A DNA stretch of 64,000 bases. Source: an uncultured Opitutia bacterium. Lineage in GTDB: Bacteria; Verrucomicrobiota; Verrucomicrobiia; Opitutales; Opitutaceae. Position numbers and translations under genes: made by a program. The stretch is from the NCBI GenBank assembly GCA_903825285.1, contig CAIJZY010000041.1, forward strand, positions 121,175-185,174. Direction: 5' to 3'. Under the pieces are notes generated by a model that ran no database searches, was not told the origin of the DNA, and was given only the letters and a program-made list of their open reading frames with translations. Every line of letters starts with the position of its first letter. The stretch's first letter is position 1. Positions 7,833 through 16,026 of this stretch are shown one piece after another.

Positions 7833-10010
7833 ATGAAAGCTACATTCTCCACCATCGTTCGGGGCGCCAGCCTGCTGGCCGGCGCCTCGCTCGCCCTCAC
7901 GGCCATCACGGTCCGTGGTTCGGACAAGCCGTTGGCTCCCGACGCTTTTCCGACCTTTGAGAGTTATATCAAGGTCACCGGCCAGGCCCCTTCCGTCAGC
8001 GGTGACGAAAAGGCCTTCCAGCGCAGCAAGCAGCTCTCTTCCAGCGGCGGCATCGGCATCGAGGACCTGCACTTCATCAACGAAGGCAAGGACCTCACGA
8101 CCGAGATCAACGGCAAGGCCCTGACCGGCACCGAGGACTACCTCGCCGAGGTCAAGATCGCCAAGAACGAGTTCGGCTCGGTTGACTTCGGCTACAAGTC
8201 CTTCCGCACGTTCTACGACGGCGTCGGCGGCTTCTTCCCGACCAACGGGAACTGGCAACCGCTCGCCAATCGGGACCTGCACGTTGACCGCAGCAAGGCC
8301 TGGATCGAGGCCACCGTCGCGCTGCCCAACCTGCCATCCGTCACTGTCCGCTATTCGGCAGAAAAGCGCGAAGGCAAAAAGGACTCCACGATCTGGGGCG
8401 ACACCGACTTCACGGGCATGCCGAACAACAACCCGCCGATCTCGCAGGTTCGCAAGACGATCCCGAGCTTCCTGAAGCTCGACGAACAGACGAAGAACCT
8501 CGAGTTCATCGTTAAGCACAACATCGGCAACACGGCCCTCCAGCTGTCCGTGCTCAACCAGAAGATCGACAACCTCGACACCCGCTTCGTCAACCGCTTC
8601 CCGGGAGAAGCCAAGCCCTATTCGGCTCCGGCTTCCACCGTGCTCCTGCCGGCGTCGCAGATGAACAACGAGATCGATTACAGGCAGGGCGATGGCATCA
8701 GCTCCGGCGCCACGATCACGACGTTCACTTCGGACACGAAGTTCAACGACCAGGTTGAGATCAAGTGCGGCGTGAACTACGAACTGCTCCATGCCGACCA
8801 GAGCGGCGACCGTTCGCTGGTGACCACCACCCCGACCGCCACGGTCCCGGTGCCGATCAATACCTACAACTACCAGGGCCTGGCGGGCACTTCCCGCATC
8901 CTGTCCTACACGGGCAACACGTCGCTGACCTACACCCCGACCAAGAACTGGTCCCTGTTCCTCGCGGTGAAGCGCCAGGAAGAGTACGTGAAGAGCGCCG
9001 CCTCGTTCAACGTCTCCGCGGCCAGCGGCACGCCGGCCACGACGGTTGCCACCACGCCCCGCGTGGAGTGGGCCAACATGATGAACAAGACCACCACGCC
9101 TGAGGTGGAGGTCCGCTACACGGGCATCAAGGACGTCGCGCTCTACGCCAACTACTCGAAGGCCAAGGCCACGGGCACGGACAAGGACACGTCGACCTAC
9201 AATCCGCTAACGGCCAACAATGGCACGAACGCGCTGAACGCCACGTCCGAGAGCCATGGCAACTACACCATTGGTGCAAACTGGAAGGCCTGCGCCTTCG
9301 CCACGTTCCGGGCCGAGCTCTTCAAGAAGAGCCACCAGAACGACTACGTCGGCTTCGGTGCCCAGGTTGGCGACTACTACCTCCTGGACTCGCACTTCAC
9401 CGGCTGGAAGGTCACGGCGATCGTCAAGCCGAACGATGTCGTCACGTCCACCACGCGCTACATCTACCAGAAGGGTCTGATGGATGTCACCGGCTTCCTG
9501 CCCACGTTCCCGGCGTATGCCTCCTGCGATGCGGAGAACAACACGGTCTCTGAGACGATCGACTGGACTCCCAGCAAGCAGTTCTACGCCCAGCTGAACG
9601 CCAACATCGTGTTCAACACGGTCAACACGGTGTACCCGCGGGCCGGCATCACGCCCGCCTCGGGCACGAGCATCGCCTACGACACGAACCAGGTGCTCCA
9701 CAATGCCAACAACAACTACGTCACGGTGACGGCCCTGTGCGGCACGACCCTCACGACCGCGGATGACCTGCAGTTCCAGGTCAACTACTACAAGGCCGAC
9801 AACCTTGACGCAAACTTGGCTACCATGACCGTCCCCTATGGGATGGCGGTCAAGGAGGTCTCGGCCACCGTTGGCATCAAGCACAAGTTCTCGGACAAGC
9901 TGGTTGGCGATGCCAAGGTCGGTTATTTCGACAGCAAGAACGACACGACCGGTGGCATGACCAACTTCCACGGTCCGCAGGGTTACCTGTCTCTCACCTA
10001 CGCCTTGTAA
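7833..10010 (+). CDS. MtrB/PioB-like outer-membrane beta-barrel
   Basis: The 725-residue protein has a signal peptide (GASLLAGASLALTAITVRG) followed by long alternating polar/hydrophobic strands with frequent Tyr, Thr and Asn, typical of a large beta-barrel. It directly follows the octaheme cytochrome, the arrangement of MtrA-MtrB and PioA-PioB pairs. The start at 7833 was chosen because it gives a complete signal peptide. The N-terminal CXXC seen in Shewanella MtrB is missing, and the C-terminus ends YAL rather than in an aromatic residue. A strong terminator follows. The barrel call is firm; the MtrB assignment rests on size and context. Confidence 0.65.
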   Translation: MKATFSTIVRGASLLAGASLALTAITVRGSDKPLAPDAFPTFESYIKVTGQAPSVSGDEKAFQRSKQLSSSGGIGIEDLHFINEGKDLTTEINGKALTGTEDYLAEVKIAKNEFGSVDFGYKSFRTFYDGVGGFFPTNGNWQPLANRDLHVDRSKAWIEATVALPNLPSVTVRYSAEKREGKKDSTIWGDTDFTGMPNNNPPISQVRKTIPSFLKLDEQTKNLEFIVKHNIGNTALQLSVLNQKIDNLDTRFVNRFPGEAKPYSAPASTVLLPASQMNNEIDYRQGDGISSGATITTFTSDTKFNDQVEIKCGVNYELLHADQSGDRSLVTTTPTATVPVPINTYNYQGLAGTSRILSYTGNTSLTYTPTKNWSLFLAVKRQEEYVKSAASFNVSAASGTPATTVATTPRVEWANMMNKTTTPEVEVRYTGIKDVALYANYSKAKATGTDKDTSTYNPLTANNGTNALNATSESHGNYTIGANWKACAFATFRAELFKKSHQNDYVGFGAQVGDYYLLDSHFTGWKVTAIVKPNDVVTSTTRYIYQKGLMDVTGFLPTFPAYASCDAENNTVSETIDWTPSKQFYAQLNANIVFNTVNTVYPRAGITPASGTSIAYDTNQVLHNANNNYVTVTALCGTTLTTADDLQFQVNYYKADNLDANLATMTVPYGMAVKEVSATVGIKHKFSDKLVGDAKVGYFDSKNDTTGGMTNFHGPQGYLSLTYAL

Positions 10011-10040
10011 GGTTCAGCGTAGCTTAGTTACCCCAACAAG

Positions 10041-10078
10041 ACCGGCCCCGCGGCTCACGCGGGGCCGGTTCTTTTTTT
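10041..10078 (+). terminator. Intrinsic terminator after the cytochrome/barrel pair
   Basis: A 12-bp GC-rich stem (ACCGGCCCCGCG with its complement, interrupted by a short loop) is followed by a run of seven T residues. It lies 30 bp after the barrel stop codon. Confidence 0.85.
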
Positions 10079-10128
10079 GGGCCAGCACGCCGCGCGCGGG
10101 AGCAGCGTGCGTGCGATGTGGGAACAAT

Positions 10129-10211
10129 GTGGGAGCGAGCTTGCTCGCGACTTTCATGCCGCCGCACCCAAGGCCTCAATAACCCAAGGTCGCGAGCAAG
10201 CTCGCTCCCAC
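10129..10211. repeat. REP-like inverted repeat pair
   Basis: A 23-bp unit beginning GTGGGAGCGAGC occurs at 10129-10151, and its exact reverse complement is at 10189-10211. They are separated by 37 bp. Each unit contains the inner palindrome GAGCGAGCTTGCTCGC. This form resembles bacterial REP/BIME elements. It sits between a terminator and the next gene. Confidence 0.7.
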
Positions 10212-10276
10212 ACCGGCGACAATATTCCCGAAGAAGATTCACTCCGGGAACGCGGGATGCTTAACTCGCGGTCTTC

Positions 10277-11269
10277 ATGAATGCCCGTGAGCGCTTTGTG
10301 CGGACCCTCAACTTCCAGAAATGCTCCGACCGTCTGCCCATGGTCGAATGGGCGGCCTGGTGGGACCTGACGATGGACCGGTGGAAGACGGAGGGACTGG
10401 ACCAGGACCTGAGCTGGGACGACTCCCTCGCTTACTTCGCCCTCGACCCGCTCATCCTCATCGGCACCGGCGGCGGTCCCGGCGCCAACACCCCGCCCGA
10501 GATCTCCCGCACCGTCTCGGACGAGGCGAGCTACGAGGCGCTTCGTCCCTACCTGTTCACGGAGGCCGGCATCGAGGGGTCCCTCCGGCAGGCGCGGCGC
10601 CTCAAGGCGGGACATGAGCGCGGCGAGTTCTCCATCCGCGTCTGGCTCGACGGTTATTTCTGGTTCCCGCGTTCGCAGATGGGCATCGAGCAGCACATGC
10701 TGGCGTTCTACGACCAGCCCGAGCTGATGCACCGGATGAACCGCGACCTGGCGGAGTACAACAACCGGGTGATCCAGGCCATCTGCACCGTGCTGACGCC
10801 CGACATGGTCGGGTTCGCGGAGGACATGTCCTACAACCATGGACCGATGCTCTCCCGCGAATTCTTCGACGCGTTCCTCCTGCCCTACTACCAGCGCACG
10901 GTGCCGGTCATCAAGGGCCTGGGCGTGAAGGCGCTGGTGGATACGGATGGCGACGTCACGACGATGATCCCGTGGCTGCTCCAGGCGGGGATCGAGGGCG
11001 TGTATCCGCTGGAGCGCCAGGCCGGCGTCGACATCGCCAAGCTCCGCGCCGCCTTTCCGCAGCTCATCATGATGGGCGGCTACGACAAGCTGGTCATGTC
11101 GCACGGCGAGGGCCCCATGCGGGCCGAGTTCGAGCGACTGCTCCCGGTGATGCGCTCGGGCGGCTACATCCCGTCCGTGGACCACCAGACGCCGCCCGAG
11201 GTTTCGCTGGAGAACTTCAAAATCTACGTCCGGCTGTTCCGCGAGTACTGCGAGCGCGCCGTGCGGTGA
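10277..11269 (+). CDS. Uroporphyrinogen decarboxylase-family protein
   Basis: The 330-residue product begins NARERFVRTLNFQKCSDRLP, the usual start of UROD-fold proteins outside heme synthesis. A TIM-barrel pattern follows, with the conserved segments GFAEDMSYNHGPMLS and LVDTDGDVTTMIPWLLQAG. True heme-pathway HemE has other signatures near the N-terminus. This member is closer to the broad family that includes cobalamin-dependent methyltransferase partners and enzymes near sugar-use genes. No corrinoid protein is nearby, so the substrate is unknown. The gene stands alone between two repeats. Confidence 0.7.
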   Translation: MNARERFVRTLNFQKCSDRLPMVEWAAWWDLTMDRWKTEGLDQDLSWDDSLAYFALDPLILIGTGGGPGANTPPEISRTVSDEASYEALRPYLFTEAGIEGSLRQARRLKAGHERGEFSIRVWLDGYFWFPRSQMGIEQHMLAFYDQPELMHRMNRDLAEYNNRVIQAICTVLTPDMVGFAEDMSYNHGPMLSREFFDAFLLPYYQRTVPVIKGLGVKALVDTDGDVTTMIPWLLQAGIEGVYPLERQAGVDIAKLRAAFPQLIMMGGYDKLVMSHGEGPMRAEFERLLPVMRSGGYIPSVDHQTPPEVSLENFKIYVRLFREYCERAVR

Positions 11270-11341
11270 CCCGCACCGCTCGCCCCCGCCGCACACGCGT
11301 TGGCAAATGTGGGAGTGATTTCAAACCCCACTCCCATGCGC

Positions 11342-11497
11342 CGTCATCCTGAGCGAAGGCGAAAGATCGCTGTTAATCCTCCCGTCGCGTCTGCTCCTGA
11401 TGCCAGACACTTTGGAAACGTTGCAGGAGTGTCATGACCCAAACGCGGTTTCAGCTGCAGTGCTAACAGCGATCCTTCGCCTTCGCTCAGGATGACG
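11342..11497. repeat. MITE-like palindromic repeat, copy B (156 bp)
   Basis: The ends are CGTCATCCTGAGCGAA and the complementary TTCGCTCAGGATGACG. It matches copy A (794-950) in length, ends and central AGACACT...GTGTC motif, but the interior has diverged. It lies just downstream of the UROD-like gene. Confidence 0.6.
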
Positions 11498-11522
11498 AGC
11501 AGGAGCTGGGGTGCCGGAAAAT

Positions 11523-11819
11523 CTAGGGCGCAACCGCCTGCTCCATCTCGCGCACCCGCGTCCGGAGATTCTCCACCTCGCCGCGCAGGCGCTCCACCGC
11601 CGCGTGATCCGCGCGCAGGCTTTCCAGCTTCTCCGCTGAAATCTGCGCGGCGCGCAACCGCTGCTGGTCCGCCCGCAGCTGTCCGACCACGCGGTTCTGC
11701 TCGCGCAGCAGCGCGACCTCCTCGCGCAGCTCCTGATTGACCCCGCGCTGCAGCACCAGTCCCGCGCCCACCAGGACCGCCAGAAAACCGACGGCGTAGA
11801 TTGGCCAGGGAAGTCGCAT
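11523..11819 (-). CDS. Small membrane-anchored coiled-coil protein
   Basis: The 98-residue product has one N-terminal transmembrane helix (WPIYAVGFLAVLVGAGLVL). An almost continuous coiled coil follows (ELREEVALLREQNRVVGQLR and beyond). The start at 11819 is used because the upstream in-frame sequence is not membrane-like. It lies 34 bp after the sigma/TonB-like fusion gene on the same strand. That gene has the same transmembrane-plus-coiled-coil layout in its middle, so the two proteins could pair through their coils. No known family is recognised. Confidence 0.6.
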   Translation of the reverse strand: MRLPWPIYAVGFLAVLVGAGLVLQRGVNQELREEVALLREQNRVVGQLRADQQRLRAAQISAEKLESLRADHAAVERLRGEVENLRTRVREMEQAVAP

Positions 11820-11853
11820 GAAGTGAATGGGGCTGGCCCGGAAGGGCGCCTGG

Positions 11854-13185
11854 TTACGGTTTCGGCCGGCCCTCGATGACCGTCCCGCCCTCGGGCGTGG
11901 GATTGGGCTTGGCCACGCTGAACACAATCGTGATCTGCATGTGCGTGTTGACGGCCCGGCCGCCTTTCTGACCCGGCTCGAAGGTCCACTGGCTGACGGC
12001 CGCGATCGCCGCCGGCTCGAATTCCCGGAGCGTGGAGTTCACCGCATAAGCGTTGCGGACGGTGCCGGTACTATCCACCACGTAATCCACCAAGACCTTT
12101 CCCTCCGTGCCCAAGGTCCGCAGCTCCGCCGGATATTCGGGTCGGGCCTGGGTTAGCACCCGCGGCGCGCGATCGAGCTTTCGATAGTCGACCACCGCCT
12201 GCTTGGCCTTGGCGTCCAGGGCCCGCTGCGCGGCAATCTGCATCCGGCCCTTCAAGCCATCCGCCTCGCGGTCCAATTGCGCAAGTGCCGCATCGTCCGC
12301 CTTCATCGCCTCCACCTCCGCGGCGACCTTCGCCAGCTTCAGGTTCTGTGCCTGCAGGTCTGTAATCTCCTGGTTTTCCTGCCGCAGCTGCTGGAGTTCC
12401 CCGCGGAGCTCCGAGGCCGTATGATACTGCACGGCAAAGCCCGTGATGCCCGCGGCGGCGACGAGACCCGCCGCGCCCACTGACAGTTTGTTTATGCTCA
12501 TGAGATTCACGATCCAGCCCACCGCGCCGCCCGCCGTGGCCTCGGCCAGGGCCACGCCCGCGATCGTCGCGGCGAGCCCGGCCGGCGCGGCCACCACCGC
12601 CTGGTTGGCCAGCACGACCGCCAGCGCGGCGGTCGACGAGGTCAGGCCCCGGCGCGCCAGCAGGGCCTGCAGCTTGTCGAGCGCGCGCTCGACGCGCATG
12701 CGCGCGGCGTTCTCGGTGAGGTCGAGCCGCGTCCCGATGCCGGCGAACGCGAGCCCCTCGAAATAGCGCAGCAGCACGGCCTCGCGGTCGGTTTCGCTGA
12801 GCTCGGCCAGCGCGTCGTTCAGCACCGGGCGCAGTCTCTCCCAGTCCACGTGGGCCGGCGCCCCGCCTTGAATTGCGTCCATATGATGAGCCTCCTGTTC
12901 GCGCGTCCGGCGCCGCTGTTCCCCGCGGATGAGCCGCGCCACCGCGTAACGCGTGCTGGTGAACAGCCAGCCGCTCAGGACCGCACGGCCGCTGAGCGAC
13001 GCGGCCTTGCGGGCAAGGTCGGTGAACACGAGCTGCGTGGCATCCTGCGCCAGGTGCGCGTCGCCGTTCGCCTGCCGCAGCGCCGTGGAGTACACCAAGT
13101 TCACATGCCGCTGCACGAGCTCGGCAAACGCGGGCTCCGAGCGCTCGACGGCGTAGCTCCGCAGGAGTTGGGGATCGTCCATCAT
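11854..13185 (-). CDS. ECF sigma factor fused to membrane, coiled-coil and TonB C-terminal domains
   Basis: Residues 1-165 form a sigma-70 ECF factor. Region 2 has AFAELVQRHVNLVYSTALRQ, and region 4 has ETDREAVLLRYFEGLAFAGI followed by a helix-turn-helix. Two hydrophobic stretches follow (about 185-255), then a coiled coil to about 325. The C-terminal part (about 345-430) resembles a TonB C-terminal domain: PEYPAELRTLGTEGKVLVDYVV and a later AAVSQWTFEPG. A membrane-bound sigma factor with a TonB-like periplasmic domain is unusual. It may sense an envelope signal directly, with release of the sigma domain by proteolysis. That mechanism is inference only. Confidence 0.75.
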   Translation of the reverse strand: MMDDPQLLRSYAVERSEPAFAELVQRHVNLVYSTALRQANGDAHLAQDATQLVFTDLARKAASLSGRAVLSGWLFTSTRYAVARLIRGEQRRRTREQEAHHMDAIQGGAPAHVDWERLRPVLNDALAELSETDREAVLLRYFEGLAFAGIGTRLDLTENAARMRVERALDKLQALLARRGLTSSTAALAVVLANQAVVAAPAGLAATIAGVALAEATAGGAVGWIVNLMSINKLSVGAAGLVAAAGITGFAVQYHTASELRGELQQLRQENQEITDLQAQNLKLAKVAAEVEAMKADDAALAQLDREADGLKGRMQIAAQRALDAKAKQAVVDYRKLDRAPRVLTQARPEYPAELRTLGTEGKVLVDYVVDSTGTVRNAYAVNSTLREFEPAAIAAVSQWTFEPGQKGGRAVNTHMQITIVFSVAKPNPTPEGGTVIEGRPKP

Positions 13186-13290
13186 GGCAGGTCATCTCCT
13201 AGCACCCGCTCGCGCAGGAATCGCACAAGAAATCATCAAACTCCACGGTGAACTCCTAAGGCCGCGGCCGGTTTCATGGCCCAAAAAAAA

Positions 13291-13330
13291 TGTAAAGTTT
13301 CCTTTACATGTGACAAGGTACCTTTACACA
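13291..13330 (+). promoter_or_regulatory. Double palindromic operator upstream of membrane protein/Cro repressor pair
   Basis: TGTAAAG-TTTC-CTTTACA (13291-13308) is a perfect inverted repeat. It is followed at once by a second dyad, TGTGAC-AAGGTACCTT-TACACA (13309-13330), with shared TGT/ACA ends. The pair ends 6 bp before the ATG at 13337. This is the expected place for autoregulation by the small HTH protein encoded two genes downstream. Confidence 0.6.
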
Positions 13331-13336
13331 CCGGTC

Positions 13337-13780
13337 ATGACCAAACCAAATTCCTTAGATCAACTGTGCCGGTTATCACCTGAGTATTCCAACAAGGCCG
13401 ATCTGCGGCTCCACCTCTGGTACCTGGTGGCGTGCCTGGCCTTCGTCGGCGGATCATTCCTGCTGCTCTCCCATCCTGAGTGGCCCAAGTCCCTGCGAAT
13501 TGCGACTGAGCTGATCCCCATGCTGCCGGCTTTTCTCTTCCTGCGGGACATGGCGCGGTTTGTCCGCGGCATGGATGAACTGCAGCGGCGCATCCAGCTC
13601 GAGGCGGCGGCCGTCGGCGCCTTTGCCATGCTGTTTGCCATCTGGGTGGTGAATGTCCTAAACGCGAACGGCGTCTACCTCCCGGGCAGCATTCGCGGCC
13701 TGGGCAGCGCCTACTTCCTCATCTTCACGTACACCGCCTGGCGGATTAGCGCCTTCATCGTCAGCCGGAGCTACCGATGA
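13337..13780 (+). CDS. Small integral membrane protein coupled to HTH repressor
   Basis: The 147-residue product has about four hydrophobic segments (LWYLVACLAFVGGSFLLLS, IPMLPAFLFL, AAVGAFAMLFAIWVVNVL, GSAYFLIFTYTAWRI). Its last codon overlaps the ATG of the HTH gene (ATGA), so translation is coupled. Pairs of a small membrane protein and a YozG/Cro-like repressor in one operon are common, but their biological role is mostly unknown. The start at 13337 is placed just behind the palindromic operator. Confidence 0.7.
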   Translation: MTKPNSLDQLCRLSPEYSNKADLRLHLWYLVACLAFVGGSFLLLSHPEWPKSLRIATELIPMLPAFLFLRDMARFVRGMDELQRRIQLEAAAVGAFAMLFAIWVVNVLNANGVYLPGSIRGLGSAYFLIFTYTAWRISAFIVSRSYR

Positions 13781-13980
13781 AAAACCGACTCCGCGAATTG
13801 CGCGCGGCGAAGGACTGGTCGCAGAGCGCCCTGGCCGAGGAGTTGGGGGTCTCGCGCCAGACCATCAACGCCATCGAGACCGAGAAGTACGACCCGAGCC
13901 TCCCGCTCGCCTTCCAGATCGCGCGCCTCTTCAAGCTGCCCATCGAGTCCATCTTCGAGGCCCCGCCGGCAGAAAAATAA
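13777..13980 (+). CDS. Cro/XRE-type (YozG-like) transcriptional repressor
   Basis: This 67-residue protein is almost only an HTH_3 domain: LRELRAAKDWSQSALAEELG is followed by the recognition helix VSRQTINAIE and the typical KYDPSLPLAFQIARLF tail. It is the standard length for YozG-like regulators. It likely binds the TGTAAAG palindrome in front of its own operon. The overlapping start/stop with the membrane protein gene suggests that the partner protein modulates it. Confidence 0.9.
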   Translation: MKNRLRELRAAKDWSQSALAEELGVSRQTINAIETEKYDPSLPLAFQIARLFKLPIESIFEAPPAEK

Positions 13981-13997
13981 CGCGCTCTGCCCTGCGG

Positions 13998-14786
13998 CTA
14001 GGGCACCTGATAGACTTCCACGAGCAACTCCCCCGTTTCCGTGGCAAAGCCCTGGGCTGTGTAGATGCCCGGATCCAGCGCGGTCAGGATGACCGCGTCC
14101 TTGGAACCCGACGGCAGGCTGAAGGCCCCGACCCGAGCAAAGGTCTCGGTCAGGTCGGTCGCGTTGATGGTGGATTTCTCCCAATCGTCGTTTTGCGCGA
14201 TCTGGCTCGAGCCCTTGAACAGCTTGAGCGAGACGTCGCTCACGGCATCCGTCACGCCGTACTGCCGGAGCGTCGGCCCAACGACACGGATTAGGTAGAG
14301 CCGCGGCGTGGTGCCATAAACCACAAAGCCCGCGATGGCCGGAACCGACGGGCTCACGAGGCAGCGGGTTGAGATCGCCCCCAGCACCGCTTGGTCCGAA
14401 GCGGATTCGACGGAAAAGAAAAACCCAGGGGACCCAACATAGCCGCTCGTATCCGTGTTGAAATTGAGCGTGCTCGTGTTGGTTAAGAGCGTGCCGTCCG
14501 TATCCCGGTAGCTCAGCGAAAGCGTGGCCGTGTTACCACCATTGACCGTGTAGGAATAGGTCCCCAAGCGCAGAGGAAGCGCGGCCAGGTCAGAACCCTT
14601 GCGCTCGAAATCGTAAAACCTGCCGTCCGACTGAAAATAAGTCTTCGAAGAGCTGTGCACCATTGAAGACATGGCAATAACTCGTCCCGCCAGCGACGTC
14701 GGCGGAGTAAAGGCCTGGGCAGGCAAGGACGTCATGCTGCCGACGAGAAGCAACAAGCCACAGCCTACCTGACGTAACGCGTGCAT
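13998..14786 (-). CDS. Exported protein with C-terminal domain shared with the giant delta-60 protein
   Basis: The 262-residue product has a signal peptide (QVGCGLLLLVGSMTSLPAQAF). The N-terminal half contains a repeated beta-rich pattern of unknown type (FYDFERKGSDLAALPLRLGTYS). The C-terminal ~110 residues carry a domain with LIRVVGPTLRQYGV, NDDWEKS, GSKDAVILTALDPGIYTAQG and a closing VEVYQVP. The same domain ends the 1986-residue protein at 44072, which closes with VEVYELP. It may be a surface-attachment or sorting domain common in this organism. No catalytic motif is visible. Confidence 0.6.
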   Translation of the reverse strand: MHALRQVGCGLLLLVGSMTSLPAQAFTPPTSLAGRVIAMSSMVHSSSKTYFQSDGRFYDFERKGSDLAALPLRLGTYSYTVNGGNTATLSLSYRDTDGTLLTNTSTLNFNTDTSGYVGSPGFFFSVESASDQAVLGAISTRCLVSPSVPAIAGFVVYGTTPRLYLIRVVGPTLRQYGVTDAVSDVSLKLFKGSSQIAQNDDWEKSTINATDLTETFARVGAFSLPSGSKDAVILTALDPGIYTAQGFATETGELLVEVYQVP

Positions 14787-14845
14787 GGTATGAATGCCAT
14801 GACAGCCAACCTAACCCAAGCCGCCACTCCTGTATCATGTTTATC

Positions 14846-15358
14846 TTACCGGCCACGGTCAACCAACCCATCGTCCACTGCTGCAACCGGCGCCAGCAGC
14901 ATGAACGCCACGCCGGTGATCACCCCGGCGGCCAGGCAGCTCCACAGGATGAAGTTGTTCCAGTCGTTCAACAGAAAGTCGCGGAAGGGTGTGTCGGGCG
15001 GGCCGGAGTCGGCGCCGCTCGAAGACCACATCAGGAACGCGATGGCCAGATAGGGGATGACCGCCAGCAGCAGTCCAACCAGGCCGGACTTCCACGCCGC
15101 CAGTCGCGTGAACCGAGAAAGCACGCACAGCGCTGGCAGGAGCAATCCGGCCGTGCTGGCAAAGCTCACGCCATACCCGAACACCAGCAGGACAACGAAC
15201 GCCGTCACCCCGGCCTTCACGCTGTTCACGCCGACGCTGAACAGCGCCGCCACGACCAGCGGCGTGAACATCGGCGCCCACACAAGCGCATGCCATGAGA
15301 ACCGCATGCCGGGAAAATGCCGTTTCAATAGGGTTTGCACGTCGGGCGCCTCGCGCAC
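14846..15358 (-). CDS. Four-helix integral membrane protein of unknown function
   Basis: The 170-residue protein begins with a short soluble part (MREAPDVQTLLKRHFPGMRF). Four hydrophobic segments follow (ALVWAPMFTPLVVAALF, AGVTAFVVLLVFGYGVSF, SGLVGLLLAVIPYLAIAFL, ILWSCLAAGVITGVAFMLL). The family is not recognised. It is divergent from the GNAT gene, with a 95-bp spacer. Confidence 0.55.
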   Translation of the reverse strand: MREAPDVQTLLKRHFPGMRFSWHALVWAPMFTPLVVAALFSVGVNSVKAGVTAFVVLLVFGYGVSFASTAGLLLPALCVLSRFTRLAAWKSGLVGLLLAVIPYLAIAFLMWSSSGADSGPPDTPFRDFLLNDWNNFILWSCLAAGVITGVAFMLLAPVAAVDDGLVDRGR

Positions 15359-15453
15359 CTGGAGTCTGCCGCGATTGTCGAGATTGTCAGCGCGGAACTG
15401 CGCCCGGCATTTAGGATAGACAATCCCCGTCCTTCACCTCACCGCAGTCCCCC

Positions 15454-15981
15454 ATGCCCAACATTGAGTTCATCACGGCCGACGCCCGCGTGCACCGGAG
15501 CGAACTCATCGAGCTCAACGTGGAGTATCTCTCCTGGGTGTTCACCGAGGTGGAAAAACTCTTCCACGTGTCGGTGGAGCAGATCGTCGGCCTGCCGGCG
15601 CACGCCTACGTCCCCACGATCATCGACAAGGTCTGCGGCGACCCACCGCCCAAGGGGATCTTCTACCTCATCCAGGTGGACAACCAACTCGCCGGCATGG
15701 GCGGCCTGCGGTGCCTTCGCGACGGAGTCTGCGAGATCAAGCGCATCTACATCCGTCCGACCTTTCGCGGCATGAAGCTCGGCGAGCTGGCGCTTCGGCG
15801 CATCCTCGCCGACGCCGTCGCCTTTGGCTATCAGCGGGCCTGCCTCGACACCGGCCTGTTCATGCAGTCGGCCCACCGGCTGTACGAGAGCCATGGCTTT
15901 GTGGACTGCGCACCCTACGAGGGCGTCGAGACGCCGCCGCAGTTCCATGCCCGCTGGCGCTTCATGGAACGGGCGCTGTGA
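15454..15981 (+). CDS. GNAT-family N-acetyltransferase
   Basis: The 175-residue product shows the GNAT core. Strand 4 is VCEIKRIYIRPTFRG, followed by the acetyl-CoA pyrophosphate loop (RGMKLGELALRRIL, an R-G-x-K-L-G-E variant of the usual Q/R-x-x-G-x-G/A). A later strand is GYQRACLDTGLFMQSAHRLYESHGF. The ending, with a YE-x-x-GF helix, is typical for small-molecule acetyltransferases. The substrate cannot be told from sequence. It is a single gene facing away from its upstream neighbour. Confidence 0.8.
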   Translation: MPNIEFITADARVHRSELIELNVEYLSWVFTEVEKLFHVSVEQIVGLPAHAYVPTIIDKVCGDPPPKGIFYLIQVDNQLAGMGGLRCLRDGVCEIKRIYIRPTFRGMKLGELALRRILADAVAFGYQRACLDTGLFMQSAHRLYESHGFVDCAPYEGVETPPQFHARWRFMERAL

Positions 15982-16026
15982 GCCCGGGGACCTGGGCCTG
16001 ACCGTCGGCCGATTGCGCGGCGCGAA

